From contig ONKO01000007.1 in the NCBI GenBank assembly GCA_900318445.1, positions 27,849 to 91,848 of the forward strand: a stretch of DNA of 64,000 nt, written 5' to 3'. Both the position numbers and the translations under genes were made by a program. Below the pieces are notes generated by a model. The model saw only the letters and a program-made list of their open reading frames with translations. It was not told the origin of the DNA and ran no database searches. This stretch comes from an uncultured Bacteroidales bacterium. Its GTDB lineage: Bacteria; Bacteroidota; Bacteroidia; Bacteroidales; UBA932. Shown one piece after another: positions 8,874 through 17,716 of this stretch; the first letter of the stretch is position 1; each line of letters starts with the position of its first letter.

Positions 8874-9698
8874 TTACAGCTGAGCAATCATCCGTTTGAA
8901 AATCACCGTCATTTTATCGGCAGCGGCATCGGCGGCTTTCACGATGGCTTCACCGTCGGTTACGTAGTCATCGTCGTCGGTTGCGCGCGCAACGTCGGTG
9001 ATGACGGACATGCCAAAGACGGGAATGTTGCTGTGGCGGGCCACAATGACCTCCGGCGTAGTGCTCATGCCCACGGCATCGGCGCCGATGTTACGGAAGA
9101 AGCGATACTCGGCCGGGGTTTCATAGCAGGGACCGGTGACGGCGATGTACACGCCCCGCTGCAGGGAAATGCCTTCCTCGGCGGCAATCTTCACGGCCTG
9201 GCGGATGAGGGCGGGGTCGTAGGGGCGCGTCATGTCGGGGAAGCGCGGCCCGAACTCGTCCAGGTTGGGGCCGATGAGCGGGTTCGGGAGCATGTTGATG
9301 TGGTCCTTGATGATCATGAGGTCTCCCACCTTGTAGGCGAGGTTGGTACCGCCTGCGGCGTTGGAGACAAACAGGTATTTGATGCCGAGGCACACCATCA
9401 CGCGCGTGGGGAGGACGCTCATGTTCATGCCGTACCCCTCGTAGTAGTGGATGCGGCCCTGCATGGCGATGACTGTCTTGCCCGAGAGCGTACCCACGAT
9501 GAAGTTGCCTTTATGGCCGATGGCCGTGCTCACCGGGAACCCGGGGATTTCCTTATAGGGGATGACGATGGGGTCCTGAATTTCGTCGGCCAGTTTCCCC
9601 AGGCCGCTGCCCAGGATAATGCCAACGAGGGGCTGCCTGCCGCCAAGACGGGACTTGACAAGGTCTGCAGCCAGGTGTATCGTTTCCAAGTAACTCAT
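8874..9698 (-). CDS. purine nucleoside phosphorylase paralog A (Asp at the base-specificity site)
   Basis: 274 aa, trimeric-PNP family. Visible motifs: phosphate-site LGSGLG (29-34), [23 protein letters not shown], the purine-site GPCYET with Glu193, [13 protein letters not shown], and SVITD with Asp235. PNPs cleave (deoxy)nucleosides with phosphate to base and pentose-1-phosphate. In the human enzyme the position of Asp235 is Asn243, which favours 6-oxopurines; Asp there is associated with acceptance of 6-aminopurines. The adjacent paralog keeps Asn. The gene overlaps paralog B by 4 bp (ATGA) and is the last gene of the salvage operon. A changed or broadened specificity is inference. Confidence 0.93.
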   Translation of the reverse strand: MSYLETIHLAADLVKSRLGGRQPLVGIILGSGLGKLADEIQDPIVIPYKEIPGFPVSTAIGHKGNFIVGTLSGKTVIAMQGRIHYYEGYGMNMSVLPTRVMVCLGIKYLFVSNAAGGTNLAYKVGDLMIIKDHINMLPNPLIGPNLDEFGPRFPDMTRPYDPALIRQAVKIAAEEGISLQRGVYIAVTGPCYETPAEYRFFRNIGADAVGMSTTPEVIVARHSNIPVFGMSVITDVARATDDDDYVTDGEAIVKAADAAADKMTVIFKRMIAQL

Positions 9699-10528
9699 AG
9701 TTCCATTTTTATAATCATATTGGTAATGAGCCGGCTCATGCGCTCTGCGGCGGCATTGGCGGCTTTCACGACGTCGTCTCCGTCGTTGACGAAGTCATCG
9801 GCATAGTCGTCGTGGGCCTCGTTGGTGATGACGGAGATGCCGAACACCGGCACGCCCGCATGGCGGGCCACGATGACCTCCGGAATGGTGGACATGCCCA
9901 CGGCATCTCCGCCGATGGTGCGGAAGTACTTGTACTCGGCCGGGGTCTCATAGGAAGGGCCGGTGCCGCCCACGTACACGCCGCGGTGCAGCTTGATGCC
10001 CAGTTTGTCTCCCACCTGGACGGCCAGCCGGATGAGGGCGGGGTCGTAGGGACGCGTCATGTCGGGGAAGCGGGGACCGTATTCGTCGAAATTGGGGCCG
10101 ATGAGCGGGTTCGGGAGCAGGTTGATGTGATCCCGGATAATCATGAGGTCTCCCACATGGTAGGCGAGGTTGGTGCCGCCGGCGGCGTTGGAGACGATGA
10201 GCGTCCTGATACCCACGCCAATCATGACGCGGATGGGAAGCACCACCTGGTCCATGCCGTATCCTTCATAATAGTGGATGCGGCCCTGCATGGCGATGAC
10301 GGTTTTGCCGCCCAGCTGTCCTACGATGAAATTTCCTTTATGCCCCACGGCCGTGGAGACCGGGAATTCCGGCAGCTCGCGGTAGGGGATGACCACAGGG
10401 TCTTCGATGTTGTTGGCCAGGCTGCCTAGGCCGCTGCCGAGCACGATGCCCAGGACGGGCTGACGGTCTCCGATGCGGTTTTTTACGAGGCTGACAAGCC
10501 TGCCGATGGTTTCAATACGGGTATCCAT
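9695..10528 (-). CDS. purine nucleoside phosphorylase paralog B (canonical Asn)
   Basis: 277 aa and clearly homologous over its whole length to its downstream neighbour, a tandem duplication. It has [35 protein letters not shown] with Glu194, and SVITN with Asn236, the canonical inosine/guanosine-type purine site. It should phosphorolyse inosine, guanosine and deoxy analogues in the cytoplasm. It lies 15 bp downstream of the amidohydrolase gene and overlaps the next PNP by 4 bp, so the three are one transcription unit. Confidence 0.94.
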   Translation of the reverse strand: MDTRIETIGRLVSLVKNRIGDRQPVLGIVLGSGLGSLANNIEDPVVIPYRELPEFPVSTAVGHKGNFIVGQLGGKTVIAMQGRIHYYEGYGMDQVVLPIRVMIGVGIRTLIVSNAAGGTNLAYHVGDLMIIRDHINLLPNPLIGPNFDEYGPRFPDMTRPYDPALIRLAVQVGDKLGIKLHRGVYVGGTGPSYETPAEYKYFRTIGGDAVGMSTIPEVIVARHAGVPVFGISVITNEAHDDYADDFVNDGDDVVKAANAAAERMSRLITNMIIKMEL

Positions 10529-10543
10529 AGTTAAAGTATGCGA

Positions 10544-11800
10544 TTAGTAGAGTTTCGAGATGCAGTCCCGGGCGGCGGAGAGAATCTCCTCCTCGCCGGG
10601 GATATGGCGGCCGCGCATGGCCCATTTCCCGCCAATCATGACGTCCGTGATGACGTCCGAGTGGGCGGCGTACACGAGGTTGGCGGCCGCGGAACCGGGG
10701 GAGAGGAAGGCAGGACCGGTGATGTCCACCAGGGAAAGGTCTGCCAGCATGCCCTCTTCGATGGCGCCGGCATCCAGGCCGATGGCCCTGGCTCCGTGTT
10801 CCGTGGCACAGGCAAAGAGTTCATCCAGCGGCATGGCAGCGGGATCTTCGCGCCAGGCTTTCTGCATGAGCGCGGTATTTTTCATGTGTTCCAGGATGTC
10901 CAGGTTGTTGGACGAGGATGCGCCGTCGGTGCCCAGGCACACGTTGGCGCCGGCATCCCTGAGCTCGTTGTAACGGAAGCGGAAGCCGGAAGCGAGCTTG
11001 AGGTTGGAGTTGACATTGTGCACGCAGCTTACACCGCGTTTGCCCAGTATTTCGATGTCGTTGTCGTCCAGGTGCAGGCAGTGGGCGGCGATGACTTCCG
11101 GCCCCAGGATGCCCAGGCTGTCAAAGTAGGCGGTTGGGGAGAGCCCTCCATGCGCCTTGCGGCAGTCTGCGTTTTCCACGGCGGTCTCGGACAGGTGCAT
11201 GTGTACCTTGAGCCCGCGATCTCTGGCAAAGCTGCTGCCCCAGAGCATATTCTCCTCGGAAACGGTATATACCGAGTGGATGGAGATGGCGAACTCTCCC
11301 GGCGCCCAGCCTTCGCTGAGCGTCCTTTTATAAAGGCGCTCGCAGGCCTCTCTCTGGCGCAGGACCATTTCCGGATTGTGTGAATCCAGCAGTACGAACG
11401 ACACCACGGGCCTTACCCCCATTTCCAGGGCGGCCTGCCGGGTGTGCGGGCAAAACCAGTACTGGTCATTGAAAGTGGTGGTCCCGCTCCGGAGCATCTC
11501 CAGGCACGCGACCTGCGTGGCCCGGTAGATGAAGTCTGCGTCCAGCCGGGCTTCCAGCTTCCAGATGTTCCGGAGCCAGTCGTAAAGGGACAGGTCTTCG
11601 TGGATGCCGCGCAGGAGGATCATGGCCGCATGCGTGTGCATGTTAAAAAAGCCCGGGATGACAGCTTTTCCGCTGCAGTCCTCCACCTCCGTGCCGGGGG
11701 GTACGGGGATGGGCTCCCGGCCGATGCGCACGATTCGGCCGCCATCTATGAGAATATTGGCGGGATGTTCCTTAAGCCGGACGTTCCTGAGGAGAATCAT
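10544..11800 (-). CDS. amidohydrolase, SAH/MTA/adenosine deaminase-like (MtaD/SsnA family)
   Basis: 418 aa, ATZ/TRZ-type amidohydrolase. Metal and catalytic motifs: NMHTHAAM (HxH), HMHLSET, AAHCLHL and LGTDGASSSNN, all in the expected order in a TIM barrel. Family members deaminate S-adenosylhomocysteine, 5'-methylthioadenosine or adenosine, or hydrolyse other heterocyclic amines. Sitting in an operon with two purine nucleoside phosphorylases, a nucleoside deaminase role (giving inosine-type products for PNP) is the best inference. Its ATG abuts the DUF3276 stop codon. The exact substrate is open. Confidence 0.85.
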   Translation of the reverse strand: MILLRNVRLKEHPANILIDGGRIVRIGREPIPVPPGTEVEDCSGKAVIPGFFNMHTHAAMILLRGIHEDLSLYDWLRNIWKLEARLDADFIYRATQVACLEMLRSGTTTFNDQYWFCPHTRQAALEMGVRPVVSFVLLDSHNPEMVLRQREACERLYKRTLSEGWAPGEFAISIHSVYTVSEENMLWGSSFARDRGLKVHMHLSETAVENADCRKAHGGLSPTAYFDSLGILGPEVIAAHCLHLDDNDIEILGKRGVSCVHNVNSNLKLASGFRFRYNELRDAGANVCLGTDGASSSNNLDILEHMKNTALMQKAWREDPAAMPLDELFACATEHGARAIGLDAGAIEEGMLADLSLVDITGPAFLSPGSAAANLVYAAHSDVITDVMIGGKWAMRGRHIPGEEEILSAARDCISKLY

Positions 11801-12112
11801 CTAGAATGCATCCTCCTGACTTTCCTCTTCTTCCCGGGAAGGGTAGGAGCGGATGGGGGCATCGTGCAGGAGGTCGTGCATGATGAACTTGACAGCTTCC
11901 TGCAGACCCTCCTGGAACTTTTCAAAGTCCTCCTTATAGAGGAAGATCTTATGCTTGTCGAAGGTGAAGCTGCCGTCTCTTTCCTGACGGCGCTTGCTTT
12001 CCGTTATGGTGAGGTAAAAGTCGTTGTTCCCCTTCGTGCTCTTCACGTCGAAGAAATACGTACGTTTTCCGGCCCTGACGGGTTTTGAATAAACATCTTC
12101 TTCACTGTACAT
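11801..12112 (-). CDS. DUF3276 family protein (PUR-alpha-like nucleic-acid binder)
   Basis: 103 aa. It matches the short Bacteroidetes DUF3276 family, whose fold resembles the eukaryotic PUR-alpha repeat, which binds single-stranded DNA or RNA. Characteristic stretches: RTYFFDVK, FYLTITESKRR, FDKHKIFLYKEDF. The acidic tail (EEEESQEDAF) is typical of small nucleic-acid binders. It is the first gene of the minus-strand purine operon and has its own divergent promoter shared with nusB. A regulatory role for the operon is possible but unsupported. Confidence 0.85.
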   Translation of the reverse strand: MYSEEDVYSKPVRAGKRTYFFDVKSTKGNNDFYLTITESKRRQERDGSFTFDKHKIFLYKEDFEKFQEGLQEAVKFIMHDLLHDAPIRSYPSREEEESQEDAF

Positions 12113-12142
12113 ACGTAATCCGTTTTTTGTGTTTTGTAACTA

Positions 12143-12150
12143 CAAATGTA
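12143..12150 (-). promoter_or_regulatory. -7 box for the DUF3276-PNP operon
   Basis: Minus strand TACATTTG at 12150-12143, about 30 nt before the DUF3276 start. The -33 box is weak. It is divergent from the nusB promoter. Confidence 0.55.
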
Positions 12151-12171
12151 GGGAAATAATTTAAAAAACAC

Positions 12172-12179
12172 TAACTTTG
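12172..12179 (+). promoter_or_regulatory. -7 box for the nusB operon
   Basis: TAACTTTG at 12172-12179, 18 nt before the nusB ATG. No clear TTTG at the expected -33 position. Confidence 0.55.
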
Positions 12180-12197
12180 CATAAATTTATTTGTTCT

Positions 12198-13154
12198 ATG
12201 TTAAATCGACGCATCCTACGAGTGAAGGCTTTCAAGGTCCTGTACGCTTACGCTGAAAACCCGGACCTCTCGCTCAAAGAAGTGCTCTCCAGCCTGGACG
12301 CTTCGGCCGAAGCCACTCGGGACCTGTATCTGTATATGCTGTCCATCGTCCCCGCCCTCACGGCAGAGGCCGCAAGAAGGACAGAAGCCGCCCGCGGCAA
12401 GTTCAATCCCACCGAAGAAGACCTCCATCCCAACCTCCGTTTCGTGGAGAACGGAATATCGGCCCTCCTGGAGAAAGATCCCGACTTCCAGCGCCTTATA
12501 GAGAAGAAAAAGTTCTCCTGGGAACAGCAGGACTCCTTCCTTCACAGCCTCTATGAAACCCTTAAGACAAGGGAGTATTACCAGACGTACATGGCCGCCG
12601 AAGAATCTTCCCTGTCCCGTGACGCGGAACTCTGGAAGAACATCTTTGCCAGCGAATTCGAAGACAGCGACGCCCTTGGCGCCATCCTGGAAGACGCTTC
12701 CATCTACTGGGCCGACGAACTGCCGTATGTCCTGAACACCTGCATCGGCTCCATGGACGAAATGGCCCGCAGCGGCCGCTGGAGCTTCCCTCCGCTGTAT
12801 CAGAGCGACATCCTCTCGGCCCGGGGAAAGACCGGCGTGGAGAGCGACCGCGACTTTGTACGCGCCCTCGTTACTGCCACCTACGGCCGTCTCAAGGAGT
12901 ATGACGCCCTCATCGCCGGTTCGGTTTCCAAGTGGGACCGCGACCGCCTGTATACCACCGACATCGTCCTCATCGCCATGGGCCTTGCCGAGGCCGAAAC
13001 CTTCCCCGGCATCCCCGTGAGAGTGACTATCAACGAGTACGTAGAAATTTCCAAATATTATTCAACGCCCAAGAGCCACGGGTTCGTGAACGGCCTTCTG
13101 GACCGTCTCATCAAGGAACGCATGGCTTCCGGCATAATCAAAAAGAACGTATGA
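12198..13154 (+). CDS. nusB: transcription antitermination factor NusB (long Bacteroidetes form)
   Basis: 318 aa from ATG 12198; the upstream in-frame start overlaps the promoter. NusB binds boxA RNA with NusE (S10) in rRNA antitermination complexes. The N-terminus MLNRRILRVKAFKVLYAY and the C-terminal NusB fold, with DRLYTTDIVLIAMGLAEAE, INEYVEISKYYSTPKSHGFVNGLLDRL, are diagnostic. Bacteroidetes NusB proteins carry a longer N-terminal part than the about 140-aa E. coli protein, as here. It is the first gene of the seven-gene plus-strand operon and overlaps yajC by 4 bp (ATGA). Confidence 0.92.
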   Translation: MLNRRILRVKAFKVLYAYAENPDLSLKEVLSSLDASAEATRDLYLYMLSIVPALTAEAARRTEAARGKFNPTEEDLHPNLRFVENGISALLEKDPDFQRLIEKKKFSWEQQDSFLHSLYETLKTREYYQTYMAAEESSLSRDAELWKNIFASEFEDSDALGAILEDASIYWADELPYVLNTCIGSMDEMARSGRWSFPPLYQSDILSARGKTGVESDRDFVRALVTATYGRLKEYDALIAGSVSKWDRDRLYTTDIVLIAMGLAEAETFPGIPVRVTINEYVEISKYYSTPKSHGFVNGLLDRLIKERMASGIIKKNV

Positions 13155-13492
13155 ACCTCCTCAGTGCAATCCTCCTGATGGGTCCTGCCGCCGCACCCGC
13201 CGGCGCAGACGGCCAGCAGCCCAGCGCCTGGCCCACCATTATCATGTTCGGCGCCATCATCCTGGTGATGTGGCTCTTTATGATCCGTCCCCAGCGCAAG
13301 CAGCAGAAAGAACTGCAGAACTTCCGCAGCGGCCTCAAGAAAGGTGACAAGGTGGTCACCGTGGGCGGCATCTACGGAGAAATCGTGGAAGTGAGCGAGA
13401 AAACCTGCCTCATCAAGGTGGACGGAGACGTGAAGCTTCGCGTTGACAAGCAGGGCCTCGTAAAGGATTATTCCGAGACTGCCCAGCAGTAA
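13151..13492 (+). CDS. yajC: preprotein translocase accessory subunit YajC
   Basis: 113 aa. A hydrophobic N-terminal segment, then a single transmembrane helix (residues about 29-45, IIMFGAIILVMWLFM) and the signature MIRPQRKQQKELQNFRSGL followed by GDKVVTVGGIYGEI. YajC is an inner-membrane partner of SecDF/SecYEG. The start ATG overlaps the nusB stop, giving translational coupling. The order nusB-yajC-ybbR-coaE is familiar in Bacteroidetes. Confidence 0.94.
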   Translation: MNLLSAILLMGPAAAPAGADGQQPSAWPTIIMFGAIILVMWLFMIRPQRKQQKELQNFRSGLKKGDKVVTVGGIYGEIVEVSEKTCLIKVDGDVKLRVDKQGLVKDYSETAQQ

Positions 13493-13496
13493 AATC

Positions 13497-14462
13497 ATGT
13501 CCGGATTGGAGTACATCCATCCTCAGAAAGGTGGACTGGGCCGGGAATGGATATTCCTGGTCCTGTCTGTTATCCTTGCCTTTCTCATCTGGGTGCTCAC
13601 CAATCTTTCAAAGGAGTATTCCGGTACCGTGAGCGTGCCGGTGGTGGCCGAGTGCAACATCGAAGGCCACGGAACCGAGTCTTCCAATACGGTTCTCGTG
13701 AGCGCCCGCTGCCGGGCCGACGGCTTCCGCCTGGTGCGGGAGGGCAGCCGCCAGGAACGCAAGGTGCTGAAGGTCCGCTTCGACCGGGCCGACATGCGCC
13801 GGCTGGGCCCCGACACCTACGGCATCATCGGCGGCGCCAAGAATTCCTATACCAACCAGTTCTTCGGGGACAATGTTCACGTGGAGGCTTTCATCACCGA
13901 TACCCTCAAGTTCGTGTTCCCCGCCGAGAACCACAAGCGGGTGCCCGTGGAGGTGCCCCTCTCGCTGAGTTTCCGTTCGCAGTATATGCAGAGCGGCCCG
14001 GTCGTTGTCTCTCCTGACAGCATTACCGTCTATGGAAACGCCGACCGCCTGCAGGGTATCGAGAAGATCACCACGTCCCGCATTGTGATGACGGAACTTT
14101 CCGAGTCCCGGCATGGCGTGCTCCGGCTGAGCGCTCCGCGCGGCGTACGGTTCTCCACCGACCAGGTCAGCTACGAGATTCCCGTTTCCCGTTACGTGGA
14201 GCTGCAGGCTACCTTACCGGTCCAGGTGCATAACATCCCTTCCGGCCGTCAGTTGCAGGTATATCCGGCAACCGCCCGGGTGGTGTTTCGCTGCGTTTTC
14301 CCGCTCACCCGGGATCCGCGGTCGTCCGTGAGTCTCTATGTGGACTGGCGGGACTTCAGCAATTCCCTTACGGGCCGATGTGTCCCGCGCATGTCCCGCC
14401 TCCCCGTGGGCGTACTGGAGTACCGCGTCGAGCCCGAAGTCTTTGACTGCGTAGAACTGTGA
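13497..14462 (+). CDS. YbbR-like domain protein (CdaR-related)
   Basis: 321 aa. One N-terminal membrane helix (residues about 17-38, WIFLVLSVILAFLIWVLTNL), then an extracytoplasmic part with repeated YbbR-like beta domains (for example VPVEVPLSLSFRS ... VVVSPDSITVYG and LPVQVHNIPSGRQLQVYPATARV). In Firmicutes YbbR/CdaR regulates the diadenylate cyclase CdaA; in Bacteroidetes the partner is unclear. It overlaps coaE by 1 bp (TGATG), so it is firmly part of the nusB operon. Confidence 0.85.
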   Translation: MSGLEYIHPQKGGLGREWIFLVLSVILAFLIWVLTNLSKEYSGTVSVPVVAECNIEGHGTESSNTVLVSARCRADGFRLVREGSRQERKVLKVRFDRADMRRLGPDTYGIIGGAKNSYTNQFFGDNVHVEAFITDTLKFVFPAENHKRVPVEVPLSLSFRSQYMQSGPVVVSPDSITVYGNADRLQGIEKITTSRIVMTELSESRHGVLRLSAPRGVRFSTDQVSYEIPVSRYVELQATLPVQVHNIPSGRQLQVYPATARVVFRCVFPLTRDPRSSVSLYVDWRDFSNSLTGRCVPRMSRLPVGVLEYRVEPEVFDCVEL

Positions 14463-15094
14463 TGAGCCGCAGAACCACCGTCATCGTGACGGGCCTTATC
14501 GGCAGCGGCAAATCGGCCGTATGCGCCCTGCTCCGTGAGCGGGGCATTCCTGTCTATGACTCCGACGCCCGCACCAAGCGGCTGTATGAGTGCAGCATCG
14601 GCCTGGTGGAGCGTCTGGAAGAGGCACTGGGGCAGCCTCTCCGCGGGGAAGACGGCCGGCTGGACAGAAAAGCCCTGGCCCGGGTTATCTTCTCCGGGGA
14701 CAGCGCCCGGGAGACCGTGGAGGGAATCGTGTATCCGCTGGTGCTCAGAGATTTCCGCCGCTGGAGAGCCCGGCAGAAGAACGCCCCCCTTGTGGTGCTG
14801 GAGAGCGCCGTCATCCTGGAAAAGCCCCTTTTTGACGGGCTGGCCGATGCAGCCGTGCTCGTGACCGCCCCGGATGCCGTACGCCTGGAGAGGGTGATGC
14901 GGCGGGATGGGGCTAGCCGGGAGCAGGTCCTTGCCCGCATGGCCGCCCAGCACATTCCGCTGGAGAAAGTGAGCGTGACCCTTTCCAACGACGGAACCCC
15001 GGAGGAGCTGAAAGCGGCGGTGGAGCAGGTCTTTTTCGGTAAAAATTCCTATATTTGTAAGTTAATAGAGAAAACAATAAACGATGAAAACTGA
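14462..15094 (+). CDS. coaE: dephospho-CoA kinase
   Basis: 210 aa. It catalyses the last step of coenzyme A synthesis, ATP-dependent 3'-phosphorylation of dephospho-CoA. P-loop GLIGSGKSAV is at residues 10-19. The CoA domain includes DSDARTKRLYE, and the lid region has RLERVMRRDGASREQVLARMAAQ. The ATG at 14462 overlaps the ybbR stop; a GTG one codon upstream (14459) is a possible but less likely start. Its 3' end contains the -7 box of the following gene and overlaps that gene by 11 bp. Confidence 0.93.
   Translation: MSRRTTVIVTGLIGSGKSAVCALLRERGIPVYDSDARTKRLYECSIGLVERLEEALGQPLRGEDGRLDRKALARVIFSGDSARETVEGIVYPLVLRDFRRWRARQKNAPLVVLESAVILEKPLFDGLADAAVLVTAPDAVRLERVMRRDGASREQVLARMAAQHIPLEKVSVTLSNDGTPEELKAAVEQVFFGKNSYICKLIEKTINDEN
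15050..15057 (+). promoter_or_regulatory. internal -7 box for the DUF5606 gene
   Basis: TATATTTG at 15050-15057 within the coaE 3' end, 26 nt before the DUF5606 ATG. The local AT-rich patch inside coaE coding sequence supports a real internal promoter. The -33 box is weak. Confidence 0.5.
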
Positions 15095-15515
15095 TTTAGC
15101 AAAAACCCTTTCCATCCGTGGTCAGCACGGACTTTTCACCTATATCGCCCAGTCCCGCGGCGGCGCTATCGTAGAGTCCCTCGAGGACAAAAAGCGCTCT
15201 AACTTTGCCGCCAGCGCCGGCATCACCACCCTGGAGGACATCTCCATCTATACCGAGGACGGAGAGGTGAAGCTCTCCGAGGTCTTCGGCAAGATGCACG
15301 AGGTGCTGGGAGAGGCCGATGCCCCCACCGCCAAGGCCGCCGATGCAGACCTGAAGGCCCTTTTCGAGAAGGCTCTTCCGAGTTACGACGGCTCCCGCTT
15401 CTATGTGTCCCACATGAAGAAGGTGGTGGAGTGGTACAACTGCCTGAAAAAGTACGCTTCGCTGGAGTTCATGACCGACGAGGACCGCGAGGCCGAGGCT
15501 CAAAAAGAGGCCTAG
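15084..15515 (+). CDS. DUF5606 family protein
   Basis: 143 aa, cytoplasmic. It begins MKTDLAKTLSIRGQHGLF, and its N-terminal region (QSRGGAIVESLEDKKR ... LEDISIYTEDGEVKLSEVF) has the small beta-barrel look of the Bacteroidetes DUF5606 family, followed by a mainly helical C-terminal part (FEKALPSYDGSRFYVSHMKKVVEWYN). The function is unknown. It starts inside coaE and ends 1 bp before rimO, with a probable own promoter, so it may be expressed separately from the biosynthetic genes upstream. Confidence 0.85.
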   Translation: MKTDLAKTLSIRGQHGLFTYIAQSRGGAIVESLEDKKRSNFAASAGITTLEDISIYTEDGEVKLSEVFGKMHEVLGEADAPTAKAADADLKALFEKALPSYDGSRFYVSHMKKVVEWYNCLKKYASLEFMTDEDREAEAQKEA

Positions 15516-15516
15516 C

Positions 15517-16830
15517 ATGACCACCCTTCAGGTCATTACCCTGGGGTGCTCCAAAAATACGGTAGACACAGAGCATCTCCTCTATCAGGTACGGAATTCC
15601 TATGAAATCGTGCCGGAAGGGGAGGTGCGTCCCGTGGATGTACTCCTTGTGAACACCTGCGGCTTTATCGGGGATGCCAAGGAGCAGAGCATCCAGTACA
15701 TTCTGGAGGCCGCTGCCCGGAAGAAAGCCGGAGAAGTGGGGAAGCTCATGGTCTTCGGCTGCCTGTCCCAGCGTTATCCGGAAGAACTGCCGGGGCTCAT
15801 TCCGGAGGTGGACGGCTGGTTCGGCGCCCGTGAACTGGACCCGCTCGTGAAGGCCCTTGGCTGCACACCGGATCCTCAATCGGCCCACCGCCGTATCCGC
15901 ACCGACGGCCGCCATCCCTACGCTTTCCTCAAGATTTCCGAAGGATGCAACCGCCGCTGCTCGTACTGCGCCATTCCCTTTATCCGGGGACCGCACCGCT
16001 CCGTTCCCATGGAGGTGCTGGTGAAAGAGGCCGAAGAGCTGGCTGCACAGGGCGTGAAGGAGCTCGTTATCATTGCCCAGGATACTACCTACTATGGCCT
16101 GGACTTGTACGGGAAGCGCTGTCTGGCGGAGCTTCTTCGGCGCCTGAGCACCGTGGAGAGTATCGAGTGGATGCGCATCCACTACTCCTATCCCGCCGAC
16201 TTTCCCGAGGACGTGCTGGAGGAAATGGCCGTCAATCCCAAGGTGTGCCGATACATGGACATTCCGCTGCAGCATGTCTCCGACGCTGTCCTTGACAAGA
16301 TGCACCGGGGTGTGGACGGAGCGTGGACGCGGGAGCTTATCCGCCGCATGCGGGAGCGTGTGCCGGGGGTGGTCCTCAGGACTACGCTCATCGTAGGGCA
16401 TCCGGGAGAATCGGCCAAAGATTTTGCCGAACTCGTGGATTTTGTGAAGGAGGCGCGTTTCCAGCGGATGGGCGCCTTCACCTATTCCGAGGAAGAGGGA
16501 ACCTTCGATGCAGAGAACTTCCCGGACAAAACGCGCGCTTCCGTCAAGAAGCAGCGGCTGGACAAGTTGATGGAGGTGCAGCGTGGCATATCCCTTGCAT
16601 ACAATGAGTCCCGGGTCGGAACCGAAGTACGCGTCCTGGTGGACGATTTCACGGACGGCGTCCTTGTGTGCCGCAGTGAATTCGAAAGCCCCGAGGTAGA
16701 CGGTGAGATCCTGGTTAAATACTCGGCACAGGCCTTTGACGGCATCGAGCCCAATTCGCTCGTCGGAGAGTTTCTCCGGGTGCGCATCACAGGCGCCGAT
16801 GAATATGACCTTACGGCAGAAGTAATATGA
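15517..16830 (+). CDS. rimO: ribosomal protein S12 methylthiotransferase RimO
   Basis: 437 aa. A radical-SAM enzyme adding a methylthio group to the conserved Asp of ribosomal protein S12. The UPF0004 domain starts ITLGCSKNTVDTE (the RimO rather than MiaB signature), with NTCGFI and FGCLSQRY supplying cluster cysteines. The radical-SAM CxxxCxxC is CNRRCSYC, followed by AIPFIRGPHRS. The C-terminal TRAM domain starts at about residue 370 (GTEVRVLVDDF). It overlaps the downstream lipoprotein gene by 4 bp. Confidence 0.96.
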   Translation: MTTLQVITLGCSKNTVDTEHLLYQVRNSYEIVPEGEVRPVDVLLVNTCGFIGDAKEQSIQYILEAAARKKAGEVGKLMVFGCLSQRYPEELPGLIPEVDGWFGARELDPLVKALGCTPDPQSAHRRIRTDGRHPYAFLKISEGCNRRCSYCAIPFIRGPHRSVPMEVLVKEAEELAAQGVKELVIIAQDTTYYGLDLYGKRCLAELLRRLSTVESIEWMRIHYSYPADFPEDVLEEMAVNPKVCRYMDIPLQHVSDAVLDKMHRGVDGAWTRELIRRMRERVPGVVLRTTLIVGHPGESAKDFAELVDFVKEARFQRMGAFTYSEEEGTFDAENFPDKTRASVKKQRLDKLMEVQRGISLAYNESRVGTEVRVLVDDFTDGVLVCRSEFESPEVDGEILVKYSAQAFDGIEPNSLVGEFLRVRITGADEYDLTAEVI

Positions 16831-17663
16831 AACGCTTTGCATCTTGTGTAGCGGCCGCCCTGGCGCTGGCCGCCTGCTCCCCGCAGGTATATCCGCTGTA
16901 CCTGGAGGTGCGTCAGCCCTCTTCTTCCGGGCTGGACCTTTCCCGTAAAACCATGGGCATCGTCTACATGGACAGTGACAGCCCGGCCGATTCCACCTTC
17001 GACCGCAGTGCGGCATCGGCCCTGGCACGCGCGCTGGAGGAAGACTACTTCTCCGGAGCGGAGGAGGTGGGCCTGTACCACACGGCCGCTTCCGACTCTG
17101 TCTCGCTCGAGAAGATGCACACGCTGGTGATGGATACCGGAAAGGATGTCGTCTTCCTGCTCTCGTCCCATCTCGCAGCGGCCCGGGAGGACGGTTCACT
17201 CCCGGTCTCGACGCGCCTGAGCGTGTACGACAGCATGGGGGAGGACAAGGTGTACCGTTATTCGGGATCGGCCATCCTGCCGGCCCCGGGGGGTGCGGAT
17301 GCCCCTTCGCAGCCCGAGGTCGTGGGCGAGCGCATATCGGCCCGCTTCCTTTCCAAATGGAAGACCGAGCGTTTCAGCTTCTATTATTTTGACCAGATTC
17401 TCTCAGACTGGGAGGCGCCCATCGAGCATGTGGAGGAGGGAAAACTGGCGAAGGCCATCGATGCGTGGGCTCCTCTCGTGAAAAAGGGAAACAGCCTCCA
17501 GAGAGCCTGCGCCGCCTACAACATGGCCATGGCGTTCTACCTCCTGGAAGACTATGAGATGAGTCTTCTCTGGCTGGACTATGCAGACAAGCTGGAAAAT
17601 GTTCCGCTGAGCGGAGGACTGCGTTCGAGACTGGCTCCTCATTTGGAAAAGATACAAAAATAG
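16827..17663 (+). CDS. DUF6340-like lipoprotein
   Basis: 278 aa. Signal peptide with lipobox ALAAC (Cys17). The N-terminal half (KTMGIVYMDSDS ... ALARALEEDYFSGAEEVGLY) and a helical, TPR-like C-terminal third (KAIDAWAPLVKKGNSLQRACAAYNMAMAFY) fit the Bacteroidetes DUF6340 lipoproteins, whose function is unknown. It is coupled to rimO by an ATGA overlap and ends the nusB operon. Its last codons contain the pckA promoter. The family name is from memory. Confidence 0.8.
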   Translation: MKRFASCVAAALALAACSPQVYPLYLEVRQPSSSGLDLSRKTMGIVYMDSDSPADSTFDRSAASALARALEEDYFSGAEEVGLYHTAASDSVSLEKMHTLVMDTGKDVVFLLSSHLAAAREDGSLPVSTRLSVYDSMGEDKVYRYSGSAILPAPGGADAPSQPEVVGERISARFLSKWKTERFSFYYFDQILSDWEAPIEHVEEGKLAKAIDAWAPLVKKGNSLQRACAAYNMAMAFYLLEDYEMSLLWLDYADKLENVPLSGGLRSRLAPHLEKIQK

Positions 17664-17673
17664 AGTATCTTTG
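17642..17673 (+). promoter_or_regulatory. pckA promoter
   Basis: TTTG (17642-17645), 20-nt spacer, TATCTTTG (17666-17673): a near-perfect Bacteroidetes promoter, leaving a leader of about 36 nt before the pckA ATG. Confidence 0.8.
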
Positions 17674-17716
17674 TGAACTATTTTAAAAATAAGTATTTTT
17701 AACACATACACACTTT

